A stretch of DNA of 64,000 nt from an uncultured Muribaculaceae bacterium (GCA_934555895.1 CAKTFH010000003.1:49429-113428), one strand, 5' to 3'. Counted from the stretch's first letter, positions 19,740 to 28,735 are shown. Made by a program: numbers and translations. The notes: generated by a model not told the origin, from the sequence alone.

Positions 19740-21049
19740 AAATTCCGAGCCCAACTCTCACCGTCACGGCGCCCAGCCTCTTTAGAGTGTGCATATGCCT
19801 GCTGGCAGCGGCACTGTCCCAGCAGGCGCAAGCTGCAGAAAACACCCGCACCGGCATCTTCCACGAGCAGTGCCGCACGCTCACCGTGACCGTCGACGGA
19901 AACCCACAGGCGCCTCCGGTGATAACACTCGCCGACCCGCCAGGCACACTCACGGTTGGATTCGACATGCTCGGCGACGAGCGCGAGTACCTGCGTTACT
20001 CCATCTATCACTGCAATGCCGACTGGAGCATCAGCAATCTCACAGACATGGAGGTGTTCGACGGATTCAATCTATCCGACATCACCGACTACGCATTCTC
20101 GCGTGCCACATCGGTGCATTATGTGCACTACAGCATATCGCTGCCTAACGATGAGTTCAGGTTCCGTCTGTCGGGTAACTATCTGCTACGCGTGTACCCC
20201 GAGAACGCCCCCGAGGATATCTACCTGCAGGTGAGATTCATGGTCTCGGAAACGGCGGCGAACATCCGCGGACAGGTGGATACCGCCACCGACATCGACT
20301 ATAACGACGCTCACCAGCAGCTGTCGTTCACCGTCGACCTAGCCAACAATGCAGTGCGCGACCCCTTCAACGACCTGAAGGTGATAGTGTCGCAGAACAA
20401 CCGCACCGACAACTCAGTGCAGTTCACGCATCCCACCCGCATGAGCGGATCATCGGCCGTATACGAACATATTCCAAAGCTGATTTTTCCCGCAGGCAAC
20501 GAATACCGACGCATGGAAACAGTGCAGATCACCTATCCGGGGATGGGGGTGGAGGATATCGAGTATCACGCACCATATTATCACCATCTGCTCAAGACCG
20601 ACACACCGCGACACTCGCGGCCCTACGCTTACGATCAGACACAACACGGGCGCTTTTTAGTGCGTGAGTACAACGCCACCGACCCCGACACCGAGGCCGA
20701 CTACACTGTAGTGCATTTCACTCTCGAGATGCTGCCGCTGCCAGATGCAGAAGTATATCTTGAAGGCGACCTCACCGGTCGTCGTCTCGACGAAAGCTCG
20801 CGCATGATTTACGATACCGAGGCAGGAGCCTATCGCAAGGCACTGCTGCTCAAGCAGGGTGCCTACAACTACCAGTATCTCGCCGCACCTCATGCCCGGG
20901 CAGGGAAAGCCTTCGCCGGAAGCACGGCACAGGTGGAAGGCGACAAATTTCAGACAGTCAACGAATACGAGATAGCCGTATATTACAGGGAGCCGTCGGA
21001 ACGATATGACCGCCTGCTGGGCTACACGTTGCTCTTCTCGGACCATTGA
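19733..21049 (+). CDS. Type IX secretion system plug protein (DUF5103 family)
   Basis: This 438-residue exported protein matches the DUF5103 family, known as the plug that seals the SprA/Sov translocon of the type IX secretion system. The ATG at 19733 gives a signal peptide (LFRVCICLLAAALSQQAQA). Family hallmarks include the early GTLTVGFDMLGDEREYLRYS plus IYHCNADW, the FDGFNLSDITDYAFS region with VHYVHYSISLPNDEF, SGNYLLRVY, and the C-terminal GAYNYQYL. A longer reading frame back to 19496 lies inside ung and is not used. The other T9SS genes are 4 kb downstream. Assignment rests on remembered family features, not a search. Confidence 0.85.
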   Translation: MVKIPSPTLTVTAPSLFRVCICLLAAALSQQAQAAENTRTGIFHEQCRTLTVTVDGNPQAPPVITLADPPGTLTVGFDMLGDEREYLRYSIYHCNADWSISNLTDMEVFDGFNLSDITDYAFSRATSVHYVHYSISLPNDEFRFRLSGNYLLRVYPENAPEDIYLQVRFMVSETAANIRGQVDTATDIDYNDAHQQLSFTVDLANNAVRDPFNDLKVIVSQNNRTDNSVQFTHPTRMSGSSAVYEHIPKLIFPAGNEYRRMETVQITYPGMGVEDIEYHAPYYHHLLKTDTPRHSRPYAYDQTQHGRFLVREYNATDPDTEADYTVVHFTLEMLPLPDAEVYLEGDLTGRRLDESSRMIYDTEAGAYRKALLLKQGAYNYQYLAAPHARAGKAFAGSTAQVEGDKFQTVNEYEIAVYYREPSERYDRLLGYTLLFSDH

Positions 21050-21084
21050 AACAGCCTCTGAACCGACAAATAACCTACAGAAAG

Positions 21085-21125
21085 CGCCCCTGCAGCCCGC
21101 TTGCGAGCGGAAGCAGGGGCGTTTT
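21085..21125 (+). terminator. Rho-independent terminator after the plug gene
   Basis: A perfect 9-bp GC-rich stem, CGCCCCTGC at 21085-21093 with GCAGGGGCG at 21113-21121, is followed directly by TTTT. It ends the DPP III-ung-plug transcript and faces the convergent RNase G gene. Confidence 0.8.
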
Positions 21126-21182
21126 GGGTGCGTTTTGTCAGGAATGTATCGGCAGAGAGCGGGCTTTTCCTTCCCTGAACAC

Positions 21183-22871
21183 TCAGGATGACACCCGGTT
21201 CTTGGCTTTAGTCTTTGTTTTTGTCGTCGACGATTTGTCGAGGTCTTTTTCCTCCTTGAGGTCGATTTCGTTGCCCTTCTTGTCGAGCACTCTGTACTGA
21301 AGATAGGCGAGGCTTTCATCGGGAAGCACCTTGAACTTCGCTCCGAGCTCCATGCGCCATTTGCGGTAAAGCGATATGATGCCTTTCTTGATATATGCGT
21401 CTACAAAAGGATGCACATAGAGGATGAAATCTTTCTCTCCGAGGTCATTGATAAGGTATTGCAGTTTTTCCTTAAGAGTGTCGGTAAATAGCAGCGACGG
21501 CTGTACCTCGCCTTTACCATAGCACGACGGGCACGCCTCGGTGGTGACGATGTCGAGGGCCGGACGCACACGCTGGCGGGTAATCTGCATAAGGCCGAAT
21601 TTGCTCAAAGGCAAGATGTTGTGTCGGGCACGGTCATTAGCCATCACTTCGCGCATGTGGTCGTATAGAGCCTGTCGGTGCTCGGCTGTGCCCATATCGA
21701 TGAAATCGACCACGATGATGCCACCCATGTCGCGCAGACGCAACTGGCGTGCTATCTCGTCGGCGGCACGGAGGTTCACCTCCAGTGCATTTGTCTCCTG
21801 GTCGGAACCTGCTTTGGTTCGGTTACCGGAGTTCACATCTATCACATGCAGTGCCTCGGTGTGCTCAATTATCACATAAGCTCCCGACTTGAACGACACA
21901 GTCTTGCCAAACGAAGACTTTATCTGCCGTGTGATGCTGAAATGGTCGAAAATCGGTTCCGGCTTATTGTATAGCTTTACGATATCGGCTTTCTCAGGGG
22001 CGATGATGCTGACATATTTTTTTATTTGGTCCATCACCTCAGGGTCGTTCACATGTATGCTCTCGAACGAGGGCGAGAACACATCGCGGAGCACACCCAC
22101 TATGCGACTCTCCTCCTCGAAAATAAGCGATGGCATGGGTGCTGTGCGGGCTTTTGCCACAGTGTCTTCCCAACACTGGCGCAGTGTCTGCATCTCATGC
22201 ATGAGCTCCGCCACCGACTTGCCTTCGGCCGAGGTGCGCACTATCACTCCGAAATTTTTCGGGCGTATGCTCTCTATAAGGTGGCGCAGACGCAGTTTTT
22301 CGCCGGTTGTCTTGATTTTCTGCGAGATTGAAATCTTGTCGCTGAATGGGATTAGCACCATATAGCGACCGGTGAACGAAATTTCGGTGGTGAGTCGGGG
22401 GCCTTTTGAAGATATAGGCTCTTTCACGATCTGCACCATGAGTTCCTGGCCTGGTGTGAGTTGCTGTGTAATGGTGCCATGCTTGTCGATGTCGGGCAGC
22501 AGCCTGAACTTCGTCAGATCTGGCACACCATCGGCATCTGCCGCTGTTGTCTTCGAGGATGATTTTTTGCCTGATGCCTTGGTGCCGGCGGCATCGGTCT
22601 GTGGTGGGAATACCTGCTTAAGGTATTCACAATAAGTAGAAAAACGTGGGCCAAGATCCAGGTAATGAAGGAAAGCGTCTTTCTCATAGCCTACGTTCAC
22701 AAAAGCAGCATTGAGTCCGGGCATAAGCTTTTTCACCTTTGCCACGTACACATCGCCAACGGCATAAGCTATGTCGCGGCTCTCCTTCTGGAGCGACACC
22801 AGCCTGCCGTCCTCAAGAAGTGCTATCGACACTTCCCGAGGCTGAACATCTACGATGAGTTCGCTTTTCAT
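21183..22871 (-). CDS. rng: Ribonuclease G/E family endoribonuclease
   Basis: This 562-residue protein matures rRNA and decays mRNA. From the ATG at 22871 it begins MKSELIVDVQPREVSIALLE. An S1-like RNA-binding region follows (GDVYVAKVKKLMPGLNAAFV). The catalytic part contains VIIEHTEALHVIDVNSGNRT and GGIIVVDFIDM, whose aspartates bind the metal. The zinc-link CPSCYGKG lies near residue 435. An ATG two codons upstream (22877) is possible. An insert of about 35 residues rich in Ser, Lys, Thr and Ala follows the S1 start (TDAAGTKASGKKSSSKTTAA). It is the third gene after the HU-like and 29-residue ribosomal genes. Confidence 0.93.
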   Translation of the reverse strand: MKSELIVDVQPREVSIALLEDGRLVSLQKESRDIAYAVGDVYVAKVKKLMPGLNAAFVNVGYEKDAFLHYLDLGPRFSTYCEYLKQVFPPQTDAAGTKASGKKSSSKTTAADADGVPDLTKFRLLPDIDKHGTITQQLTPGQELMVQIVKEPISSKGPRLTTEISFTGRYMVLIPFSDKISISQKIKTTGEKLRLRHLIESIRPKNFGVIVRTSAEGKSVAELMHEMQTLRQCWEDTVAKARTAPMPSLIFEEESRIVGVLRDVFSPSFESIHVNDPEVMDQIKKYVSIIAPEKADIVKLYNKPEPIFDHFSITRQIKSSFGKTVSFKSGAYVIIEHTEALHVIDVNSGNRTKAGSDQETNALEVNLRAADEIARQLRLRDMGGIIVVDFIDMGTAEHRQALYDHMREVMANDRARHNILPLSKFGLMQITRQRVRPALDIVTTEACPSCYGKGEVQPSLLFTDTLKEKLQYLINDLGEKDFILYVHPFVDAYIKKGIISLYRKWRMELGAKFKVLPDESLAYLQYRVLDKKGNEIDLKEEKDLDKSSTTKTKTKAKNRVSS

Positions 22872-23151
22872 TAGCAATGGATATTATCAGAGAAACTGAA
22901 TAAGGGAAAGCGTGGCGCCCGCGGGCGCTCCGCGCACTTTCCCGGTGGGGTTGATTGATGGAGCGGCATCGGCATCACACCCGCCGATAAACAAGGAAAA
23001 CAAACTTTTTTCGGGAAGCCGCCAATCTCACGACATTACCGCAAGCTCACGACCGCACAAAAAAGTTTGTTTCCAAAGGCCCCGCCCTACAGTATGTATG
23101 TCAGGGCCGAGGCTCCTTGAGTGGATGCTGTTCACTCCTTTTCAAGCGCGA

Positions 23152-23172
23152 GCTCTGCCCGCGGGGCAGAGC
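23152..23172. terminator. GC-rich hairpin between the small ribosomal gene and rng
   Basis: GCTCTGCCC (23152-23160) and GGGCAGAGC (23164-23172) form a perfect 9-bp stem just past the stop of the 29-residue gene. It has no U-tract, so it may be an attenuator or RNA processing site and not a full terminator. The rest of 22878-23193 is GC-rich and holds no gene I can support. Confidence 0.4.
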
Positions 23173-23193
23173 GCCGTCGCCTGCCATAGAAGT

Positions 23194-23283
23194 TTATTTC
23201 TTCTTATGACGATTCTTGCGCAGACGTTTTTTACGCTTGTGGGTAGCCATCTTGTGGCCTTTTCTTTTCTTTCCGCTTGGCAT
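23194..23283 (-). CDS. 29-residue basic ribosomal protein (AURKAIP1/COX24 domain, mS38/bS22-like)
   Basis: This short minus-strand frame, ATG at 23281-23283 and TAA at 23194-23196, encodes 29 residues starting MPSGKKRKGHKMATHKRKKR. More than half are Lys or Arg. It matches the Bacteroidota protein class annotated with the AURKAIP1/COX24 domain, related to mitochondrial mS38 and mycobacterial bS22, which binds the small ribosomal subunit near the decoding region. It lies 83 bp after the HU-like gene and about 320 bp before rng, on the same strand. Genes this short are easily missed by automated calls. Confidence 0.85.
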   Translation of the reverse strand: MPSGKKRKGHKMATHKRKKRLRKNRHKKK

Positions 23284-23366
23284 ATCTGTCAATATTAGAG
23301 GTTAATACAAACTATCTTATTCTGTAGGCCGTGTTCCTCCGGTGAGGCACACGCTACCGTCTGAAA

Positions 23367-23648
23367 TCAGTTGCCGCTCTTCACCTCTTCCATGAACACT
23401 TTAGCAGGCTTGAAAGCCGGAATGTTGTGCTCGGGAATGATGATTGTGGTGTTCTTGGAAATGTTGCGGGCTGTTTTCTGCGAACGGGTCTTGATGATGA
23501 AGCTGCCGAATCCGCGGAGATAAACGGCCTCACCATGCGACAGTGAGTCCTTTACCACTTCCATGAACTTTTCGATGGTTTCGAGAACTGCGGCTCTTTC
23601 GATGCCGGTGGTCTTGGAAATCTCGTTTACGATTTCTGCTTTAGTCAT
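23367..23648 (-). CDS. HU/IHF-family DNA-binding protein
   Basis: This 93-residue nucleoid protein begins MTKAEIVNEISKTTGIERAA and has the HU dimer helices followed by the DNA-binding arm. The DNA-minor-groove loop contains RNISKNTTIIIPEHNIPAFK, where the intercalating proline is in IPEHNIPAFKP, and RGFGSF precedes the arm as in all HU proteins. It is encoded upstream of the 29-residue ribosomal protein and RNase G. The length is normal. Whether it behaves like HU or IHF cannot be told from sequence alone. Confidence 0.95.
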   Translation of the reverse strand: MTKAEIVNEISKTTGIERAAVLETIEKFMEVVKDSLSHGEAVYLRGFGSFIIKTRSQKTARNISKNTTIIIPEHNIPAFKPAKVFMEEVKSGN

Positions 23649-23839
23649 AGTTGTAAGTATGATAAAATTATATGATGTACTAAAAAAATCGGGTAACTAT
23701 CCGAATATTAGCGGCATAGCTCATCCATAAGCAGATGCCCGAATTTTGCAACTGCAAATATCGGAATTTTTTTTCAACCTACAGCGTTTTCACAAGAAAA
23801 ATCGCTAATTTTTTTGAAATAAACTTGTTATGGACGCGG

Positions 23840-24571
23840 TCAGATGTCGGTCAGTCGCCACCATCCGTAGCTTATACCGGTGTCGACAGTATCGAGACTC
23901 TCGGCTCTCTTTAGCTTGCGCACAATATATATAGTAAGAGGGAGCACCGCAGCCTCATATGCCGTCTTGAGCAGAGCCTGAGTGACAATGAGCGAAAGCA
24001 CTGTGCCCCACGATAGCACGCCGCCGAAAGCTATAGGGAAAAAGACCAGCGAATCTACACCTTCGCCGAAAAGGGTACTCACCACTGCACGCAGCGAAAA
24101 ACTGCGGCGCGAGCCTCTGTCGGCAGCTGCTGCTTTCATGCGGCTCATAACATAGGCGTTGACCATAGAGCCACACACGAAAGCGGCGAAACTGGCGGCC
24201 ATGATGCGCGGCACGCTGCCGTAGACAGCCTCCATGGCCTCCTGCCCGTGCCACTCGGCACCTCCCGGAAGCGCTATGGCCATTTGCAGGAACAGCGACA
24301 CAAGGAGCAGCGACGCAAAGCCCGTCCATATCATGAGCCGGGCCTTGCGGAAGCCGTACACCTCCACCACACAGTCATTAATTATATAGGAGAAGGGAAA
24401 CACCACTACACCGGCGGTGACCGTGAACCATCCCAGGTCCACTACTTTTATCTCTATGAGATTCGACACGATGAGACACACCACGAAAAGCACCGAAAGG
24501 AGCATGAATATCACGGTGAGACTGCGCGAGGCCCCGTCGGAAGCCTTCGGCAAGGAATTAAGATTTTGCAT
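23840..24571 (-). CDS. Queuosine precursor transporter (YhhQ/VUT family)
   Basis: This 243-residue integral membrane protein fits the YhhQ family, which imports queuosine precursors such as preQ0 or preQ1. Six or so hydrophobic helices are visible, with the family signature FPFSYIINDCVVEVYGFRKA near residue 60 and FGEGVDSLVFFPIAF near residue 175. The ATG at 24571 lies four bases after a preQ1-I-like riboswitch, which strongly supports both the function and the start. It is transcribed on its own between two minus-strand neighbours; a terminator lies upstream at 24652-24684. Confidence 0.93.
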   Translation of the reverse strand: MQNLNSLPKASDGASRSLTVIFMLLSVLFVVCLIVSNLIEIKVVDLGWFTVTAGVVVFPFSYIINDCVVEVYGFRKARLMIWTGFASLLLVSLFLQMAIALPGGAEWHGQEAMEAVYGSVPRIMAASFAAFVCGSMVNAYVMSRMKAAAADRGSRRSFSLRAVVSTLFGEGVDSLVFFPIAFGGVLSWGTVLSLIVTQALLKTAYEAAVLPLTIYIVRKLKRAESLDTVDTGISYGWWRLTDI

Positions 24572-24574
24572 TGG

Positions 24575-24606
24575 TCTTGTTTTTTACGAGGTAGCAAGCA
24601 CTCGGT
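24575..24606 (-). promoter_or_regulatory. preQ1-I-type riboswitch
   Basis: On the minus strand the RNA CGAG-UGCUUGCUAC-CUCG forms a 4-bp P1 stem (24601-24604 with 24587-24590, approximately) with a 10-base loop. It is followed by the A-rich tail UAAAAAACAAG. The tail CAAG (24576-24579) can pair with CUUG in the loop to close the H-type pseudoknot, and the loop holds the conserved CUAC. This is the preQ1 class I architecture. The tail ends about six bases before the transporter ATG, so ligand binding would hide the ribosome entry site and lower transporter synthesis. Confidence 0.85.
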
Positions 24607-24651
24607 TGCAGCGAATTAACTTTTGATTTCGGCTGCAAAATTACAAAATTT

Positions 24652-24684
24652 CCCCTGTCCCCGCAAATGCCGCGGAGACAGGGG
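24652..24684 (-). terminator. Terminator after the lipoprotein gene
   Basis: A long stem pairs CCCCTGTC with GACAGGGG, extended by CCGC/GCGG, 25 bases past the lipoprotein stop. On the minus strand it is followed by AAATTTT. It isolates the lipoprotein gene from the riboswitch-controlled transporter. Confidence 0.7.
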
Positions 24685-24708
24685 ATAAAAGTTTATGTCC
24701 AGACAATG

Positions 24709-25107
24709 TCAGTTCACCCGGTAGTAGGGGATGGTGACCGGGCCGTAAATCGACGATGGCGGCCAGGTGATGATCATGTTGCGGCCGTTTATCATGTCTA
24801 TATCACAGTCCAGAGAATATGAGGGCGCCCCCAAGGGGAAAAAGGTGAAATAAATGTCGTCGTCGTTGCAGTAGTAGTTGAAATCGAGCGACTCACCCGA
24901 GGAGTTCGACATCCAGTAGCCGGTGCCGTTGTTGAAGAAATACATCTCGTCGTTGGGATAAACATTGTTGGCCCACTGCCCCGAGAGATACCAGTCGGCA
25001 TCGGGGTTGTCATCATCGTCATCGCACGCCGAAAGGCCCACGGCCACCGTGAGGCCACCCACAAGCAGTATGATAAGCGCCACGAGTCGGCCCAAAGTGC
25101 GGGCCAT
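24709..25107 (-). CDS. Lipoprotein with acidic surface-export signal, unknown function
   Basis: From the ATG at 25107 this is a 132-residue lipoprotein: MARTLGRLVALIILLVGGLT, then a hydrophobic stretch ending in the lipobox LSAC at residues 25-28. The lipidated cysteine is followed by DDDDDN, which resembles the acidic lipoprotein export signal that sends Bacteroides lipoproteins to the cell surface. The rest is rich in Tyr, Trp, Asn and Asp (YLSGQW, YFFNNGTGYW), like a small beta-sandwich. The same frame is open to 25173 (MKTHSDL) and 25197, but those starts would put 50 or more residues before the lipobox. No family is recognised. Confidence 0.7.
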   Translation of the reverse strand: MARTLGRLVALIILLVGGLTVAVGLSACDDDDDNPDADWYLSGQWANNVYPNDEMYFFNNGTGYWMSNSSGESLDFNYYCNDDDIYFTFFPLGAPSYSLDCDIDMINGRNMIITWPPSSIYGPVTIPYYRVN

Positions 25108-25339
25108 CAGTTCTTCAGAGCGATGTTTAGGCGATGTGGGGTGCATCGGGTTGAGGTCGGAATGAGTTTTCATAAGGCATAAATAATGAATATACAACCG
25201 ATTATGGCATCGGCACGCTGTTTAATATGAAAACAATCGGGAAGAGGTGTCCGCCGATCTGTTCACATAATTTAACTATCGGAGACAATACCCCGAGCCG
25301 GTCGCGCAATAAAACCGCCGCAGGGCCGTTAATTCATTA

Positions 25340-26080
25340 ATGAGTTACAGAATGAACCGACATATCATGGCATTTATGCTGCTGGTAGTAGCGGCCCTTA
25401 CAGGGGCGGCTCCTGCCGCCACAGCAGCTAAACTCAACGACAAAGTGCTCAACCGCCCCTACAGTGACCTGCGCCGCTGGCATCTCGGCTTCTCCGTGGG
25501 GCTCAATACTTTTGACTTTTCATTTCACCACAACGGCTTCATCACCGAAGAGGGGCGCACGTGGTTCATGGAGCAACCCGACCTTTCGCCCGGTTTCTGC
25601 GTGACCGGTCTGTTCAATCTGCGGCTGAACGACTACTTCAGCCTGCGGCTCTCTCCAGGCATATATTTCGGCAACAGAGTGATACGCTTTAAAGACACCA
25701 CTTCTGGAGACACCGAGAAGCAGGACTTAAAGTCGGCCTACATCGTGGCGCCTCTCGATGTGAAATTCTCGGCACAGCGCATGCGCAACATCCGGCCGTA
25801 CATGGTGGCCGGAGTGATGCCTGCAGTGGATGTAATGAAAAAACGATCCGACTTCCTGCGCACCAAAAGTGCCGATTGCTTCATCAGCGTGGGCTTCGGC
25901 TGCGACTTCTATTTACCATACTTCAAGCTGATTCCGGAACTGAAGTTCTGCTTCGGCCTTACCGATGTGCTGCAGCACGACCGTCCCGACCTTGTCGACG
26001 ACCCCTACAGGCTCGGAGTGAGCAACTCGCTCAAGCGGGTCACAAGCCAGATGGTGGTACTTTCGTTTTATTTCGAATAA
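25340..26080 (+). CDS. porT: Type IX secretion protein PorT
   Basis: This 246-residue outer-membrane barrel matches PorT of Porphyromonas gingivalis, needed for T9SS secretion. After a signal peptide (residues 1-29) it shows GFSVGLNTFDFSFHH, the PDLSPGFCVTGLFNLRLNDY region with FSLRLSPGIYFGNR, and QDLKSAYIVAPLDVKFSAQR. The C-terminal block YLPYFKLIPELKFCFGLTDV plus LQHDRPDL ends in MVVLSFYFE with the terminal aromatic of a barrel protein. The ATG at 25352 is an alternative start. It lies 56 bp upstream of the porP-like gene on the same strand. Confidence 0.87.
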   Translation: MSYRMNRHIMAFMLLVVAALTGAAPAATAAKLNDKVLNRPYSDLRRWHLGFSVGLNTFDFSFHHNGFITEEGRTWFMEQPDLSPGFCVTGLFNLRLNDYFSLRLSPGIYFGNRVIRFKDTTSGDTEKQDLKSAYIVAPLDVKFSAQRMRNIRPYMVAGVMPAVDVMKKRSDFLRTKSADCFISVGFGCDFYLPYFKLIPELKFCFGLTDVLQHDRPDLVDDPYRLGVSNSLKRVTSQMVVLSFYFE

Positions 26081-26136
26081 CCCCCCCGGCCGAAGCATCA
26101 GAAACAGTAACTTATTCTTAAGCAACCCACAACACA

Positions 26137-27147
26137 GTGCCTCACAACGCCTTCAAAACATTGCCGCACCTACTGCCAAGAATACTGACACTTGCGCTCA
26201 TCATCGCCGCCGGCGCATGGAAAGCGCAGGCACAGTCCGACGCGCAGCTCGCACAATATTACGAGGTGCCCAACTATTACAACGCAGGCGCCATAGGCAC
26301 CACCGACCTGCTTAAGATACGTGCCGGCGCTCGCCTGCAGTGGATGGGCATAAGCAAAGCCCCGAAATCATTTCTGGTAGCGGCCGACATGCCCTTCAAA
26401 TTCATCGGCAAACGCTTCGGCGTGGGCCTGGTGATGCAGCAAGAGAGCCTTGGCCTCTACAGCAACATGATGCTCGGCGCACAGATAGCATACAAACAGA
26501 AACTCTTCGGAGGCATGCTCTCCATTGGCGCACAGATAGGCTTTGTCGACAACTCGTTCAAAGGGTCAGAGGTGTATATACCCGATGATGACGACTATCA
26601 TGAGCCAAACGACGAGGCCATCCCCAACAGCGACATACACGGCAACGCCTTCGATGTGGGCGCGGGTCTGCTCTACACCCACAAATGGTTCTGGGCCGGC
26701 GTTTCGGCCACCCATCTCAACTCTCCGTCGGTGAAACTCAATGCCGAGAGCGGCGAAGGAGGCACCGAGCGCAACTACGAATTTCAGATGGGGCGTACCC
26801 TATATTTTATGGCCGGAAGCAATATTCCGATAAAAAACACGTTATTTGAAGTGATGCCTACAGTGCTTGTGAAGACCGATTTCACCTTCACCACAGGCGA
26901 GCTTACGGCACGGTGCCGATACAACAAATTTCTCACCGCCGGTCTGGGTTATCGTTGGAACGATGCTGTATATCTGGCACTTGCAGCTGAATTCAAGAAC
27001 TTTTACCTCGGCTACACCTACGAATATCCCACTTCAGCCATATCCAAGGCATCGTCGGGCAGCCACGAGATATTCGCAGGCTACAGCCTCAAGCTCGACC
27101 TCAGCGACAAGAACCGTCACCGCCACAAGAGCGTGCGCATAATGTAG
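26137..27147 (+). CDS. porP: PorP/SprF-family type IX secretion outer-membrane protein
   Basis: This 336-residue protein belongs to the PorP/SprF family of outer-membrane barrels that partner with PorK/GldK and anchor secreted proteins. It starts at a GTG (26137-26139), directly followed by a signal peptide (LTLALIIAAGAWKAQAQ). The hallmark DAQLAQYYEVPNYYNAGAIG follows, then IRAGARLQWMGI, and DVGAGLLYTHKWFWAGVSAT. Alternating strands continue to the end. It is the first gene of the porP-gldK-gldL-gldM-gldN cluster, 84 bp before gldK. Confidence 0.9.
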   Translation: MPHNAFKTLPHLLPRILTLALIIAAGAWKAQAQSDAQLAQYYEVPNYYNAGAIGTTDLLKIRAGARLQWMGISKAPKSFLVAADMPFKFIGKRFGVGLVMQQESLGLYSNMMLGAQIAYKQKLFGGMLSIGAQIGFVDNSFKGSEVYIPDDDDYHEPNDEAIPNSDIHGNAFDVGAGLLYTHKWFWAGVSATHLNSPSVKLNAESGEGGTERNYEFQMGRTLYFMAGSNIPIKNTLFEVMPTVLVKTDFTFTTGELTARCRYNKFLTAGLGYRWNDAVYLALAAEFKNFYLGYTYEYPTSAISKASSGSHEIFAGYSLKLDLSDKNRHRHKSVRIM

Positions 27148-27231
27148 CGTCCTGTCCACGGTGGCACAAAACTGAACTCTCTTCCCCCTCCAATCAATAA
27201 CAACAAGCAAAAAAATACAGGAAATCACCAT

Positions 27232-28683
27232 ATGAAGAAAAACATTTCGTTATATCTCCTGCCACTGGCAGCAGGCGCCATGATAGCCTCGTGTGCCGCC
27301 GGTGCACGCAGTTCGGCCGGAGGTGAAGTGACCGGCGTTGGTGGCACCGCCTGGGCCGAACCGACCCCCTACGGCATGGTGCTCGTGAGCCGCGGTTCCA
27401 TGGAAATGGGCCCCCAGAAGGCCGACAGCGCATGGAACCTTGCAGCCGACCCCAAAGGGATGTCGGTGGATGCCTTCTGGATGGATGAAACCGAAATCAC
27501 CAACTCGAAATACAAGCAGTTCGTATTCTGGGTGCGCGACTCCATCATCCGCGAGCGCCTGGCCGACCCGGCTTTCGGCGGCAACGAGGAGTACAAGATA
27601 GAGGAAGACAAGGAGGGCAACCCCGTGCGTCCGCACCTCAACTGGAACAAGCCCATACCCTGGCGCAACCCGGGTGAGGACGAGGCACGTGCCATCGAAA
27701 GCGTGTACCGCACCAACCCCATTACCGGCGCCCGCGAGCTCGACCCCGAGCAGATGAACTACCGCTACGAAATCTTCAACCACACCGAGGCAGCCAAGCG
27801 CAAGAACCGCCTGAACCCGCGCCGCCGCGAATATAACACCGACCGCCCCGTGCCCACCGATATACCCATGATATCGAAAGACACAGCCTTCATCAACGAC
27901 GAGGGCGAGATAGTGCGTCAGACCATCAGCCGCGGCCTCACCGGCGACTACGACTTCCTTAACACATACATAGTAAATGTATACCCCGACACCACCGTGT
28001 GGGTCAACGACTTCGAGAACGCCTACAACGAGCCCTACGTGCGCATGTATTTCAGCCACGGCGGCTACAGCGAGTATCCCGTGGTGGGTGTGAGCTGGGA
28101 GCAGGCCAACGCTTTCTGCAACTGGCGCACCGACTTCCTCAAGCGCTCGCTCGGCAAGGAGGGCATCTACGTGGAGCCCTACCGCCTCCCCACCGAGGCC
28201 GAATGGGAGTTCGCGGCCCGTGCCGGTGAGAACGACAACATGTTCCCTTGGGAAGGCGACCTTCCCATCAGCGAGGACAAAGGATGCTTCTATGCCAACT
28301 TCAAGCCTAACGACGGCAACTACGTGAAGGACGGACACCTCATCACCTCGCGCGTGGGCACCTATTCGCCCAACGACTTCGGCCTCTACGACATGGCCGG
28401 CAACGTGAGCGAATGGACCTCCACGGCCTACACCGAGGGGGTGAGCAAGCTCACCAGCGACCTCAACCCGCAGTATCGCTACGATGCCGCCGAGGAAGAC
28501 CCCTACAAGATGAAGCGCAAGATAGTGCGTGGCGGCTCATGGAAAGATGTGGCCCACAACGTGCGAAGCGACATCCGCATGTGGGAGTTCCAGAACGAGC
28601 AGCGCTCCTACATAGGCTTCCGCTGCGTGCGCACACAGATAGGCTTCGCCAAAGGCCAGGGCATCGAGCGTGCCAAGAAATAA
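27232..28683 (+). CDS. gldK: Type IX secretion lipoprotein GldK/PorK
   Basis: This 483-residue outer-membrane lipoprotein forms the periplasmic ring of the T9SS with GldN/PorN. The signal peptide ends in the lipobox IASC with the acylated cysteine at residue 21. The body is a formylglycine-generating-enzyme-like (SUMF1) domain: PYGMVLVSRGSMEMGP, MDETEITNSKYKQFVFWV, YRLPTEAEWEFAARAG, GLYDMAGNVSEWTS, and VRGGSWKDVAHNVRS with YIGFRCVR at the end. The catalytic cysteines of true formylglycine enzymes are absent, as is typical of GldK. It is followed after 52 bp by gldL. Confidence 0.94.
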   Translation: MKKNISLYLLPLAAGAMIASCAAGARSSAGGEVTGVGGTAWAEPTPYGMVLVSRGSMEMGPQKADSAWNLAADPKGMSVDAFWMDETEITNSKYKQFVFWVRDSIIRERLADPAFGGNEEYKIEEDKEGNPVRPHLNWNKPIPWRNPGEDEARAIESVYRTNPITGARELDPEQMNYRYEIFNHTEAAKRKNRLNPRRREYNTDRPVPTDIPMISKDTAFINDEGEIVRQTISRGLTGDYDFLNTYIVNVYPDTTVWVNDFENAYNEPYVRMYFSHGGYSEYPVVGVSWEQANAFCNWRTDFLKRSLGKEGIYVEPYRLPTEAEWEFAARAGENDNMFPWEGDLPISEDKGCFYANFKPNDGNYVKDGHLITSRVGTYSPNDFGLYDMAGNVSEWTSTAYTEGVSKLTSDLNPQYRYDAAEEDPYKMKRKIVRGGSWKDVAHNVRSDIRMWEFQNEQRSYIGFRCVRTQIGFAKGQGIERAKK

Positions 28684-28735
28684 CGACATCAAACCAACCA
28701 CGACCACAGTCTCCGCAATTATATAGCAAGATATA

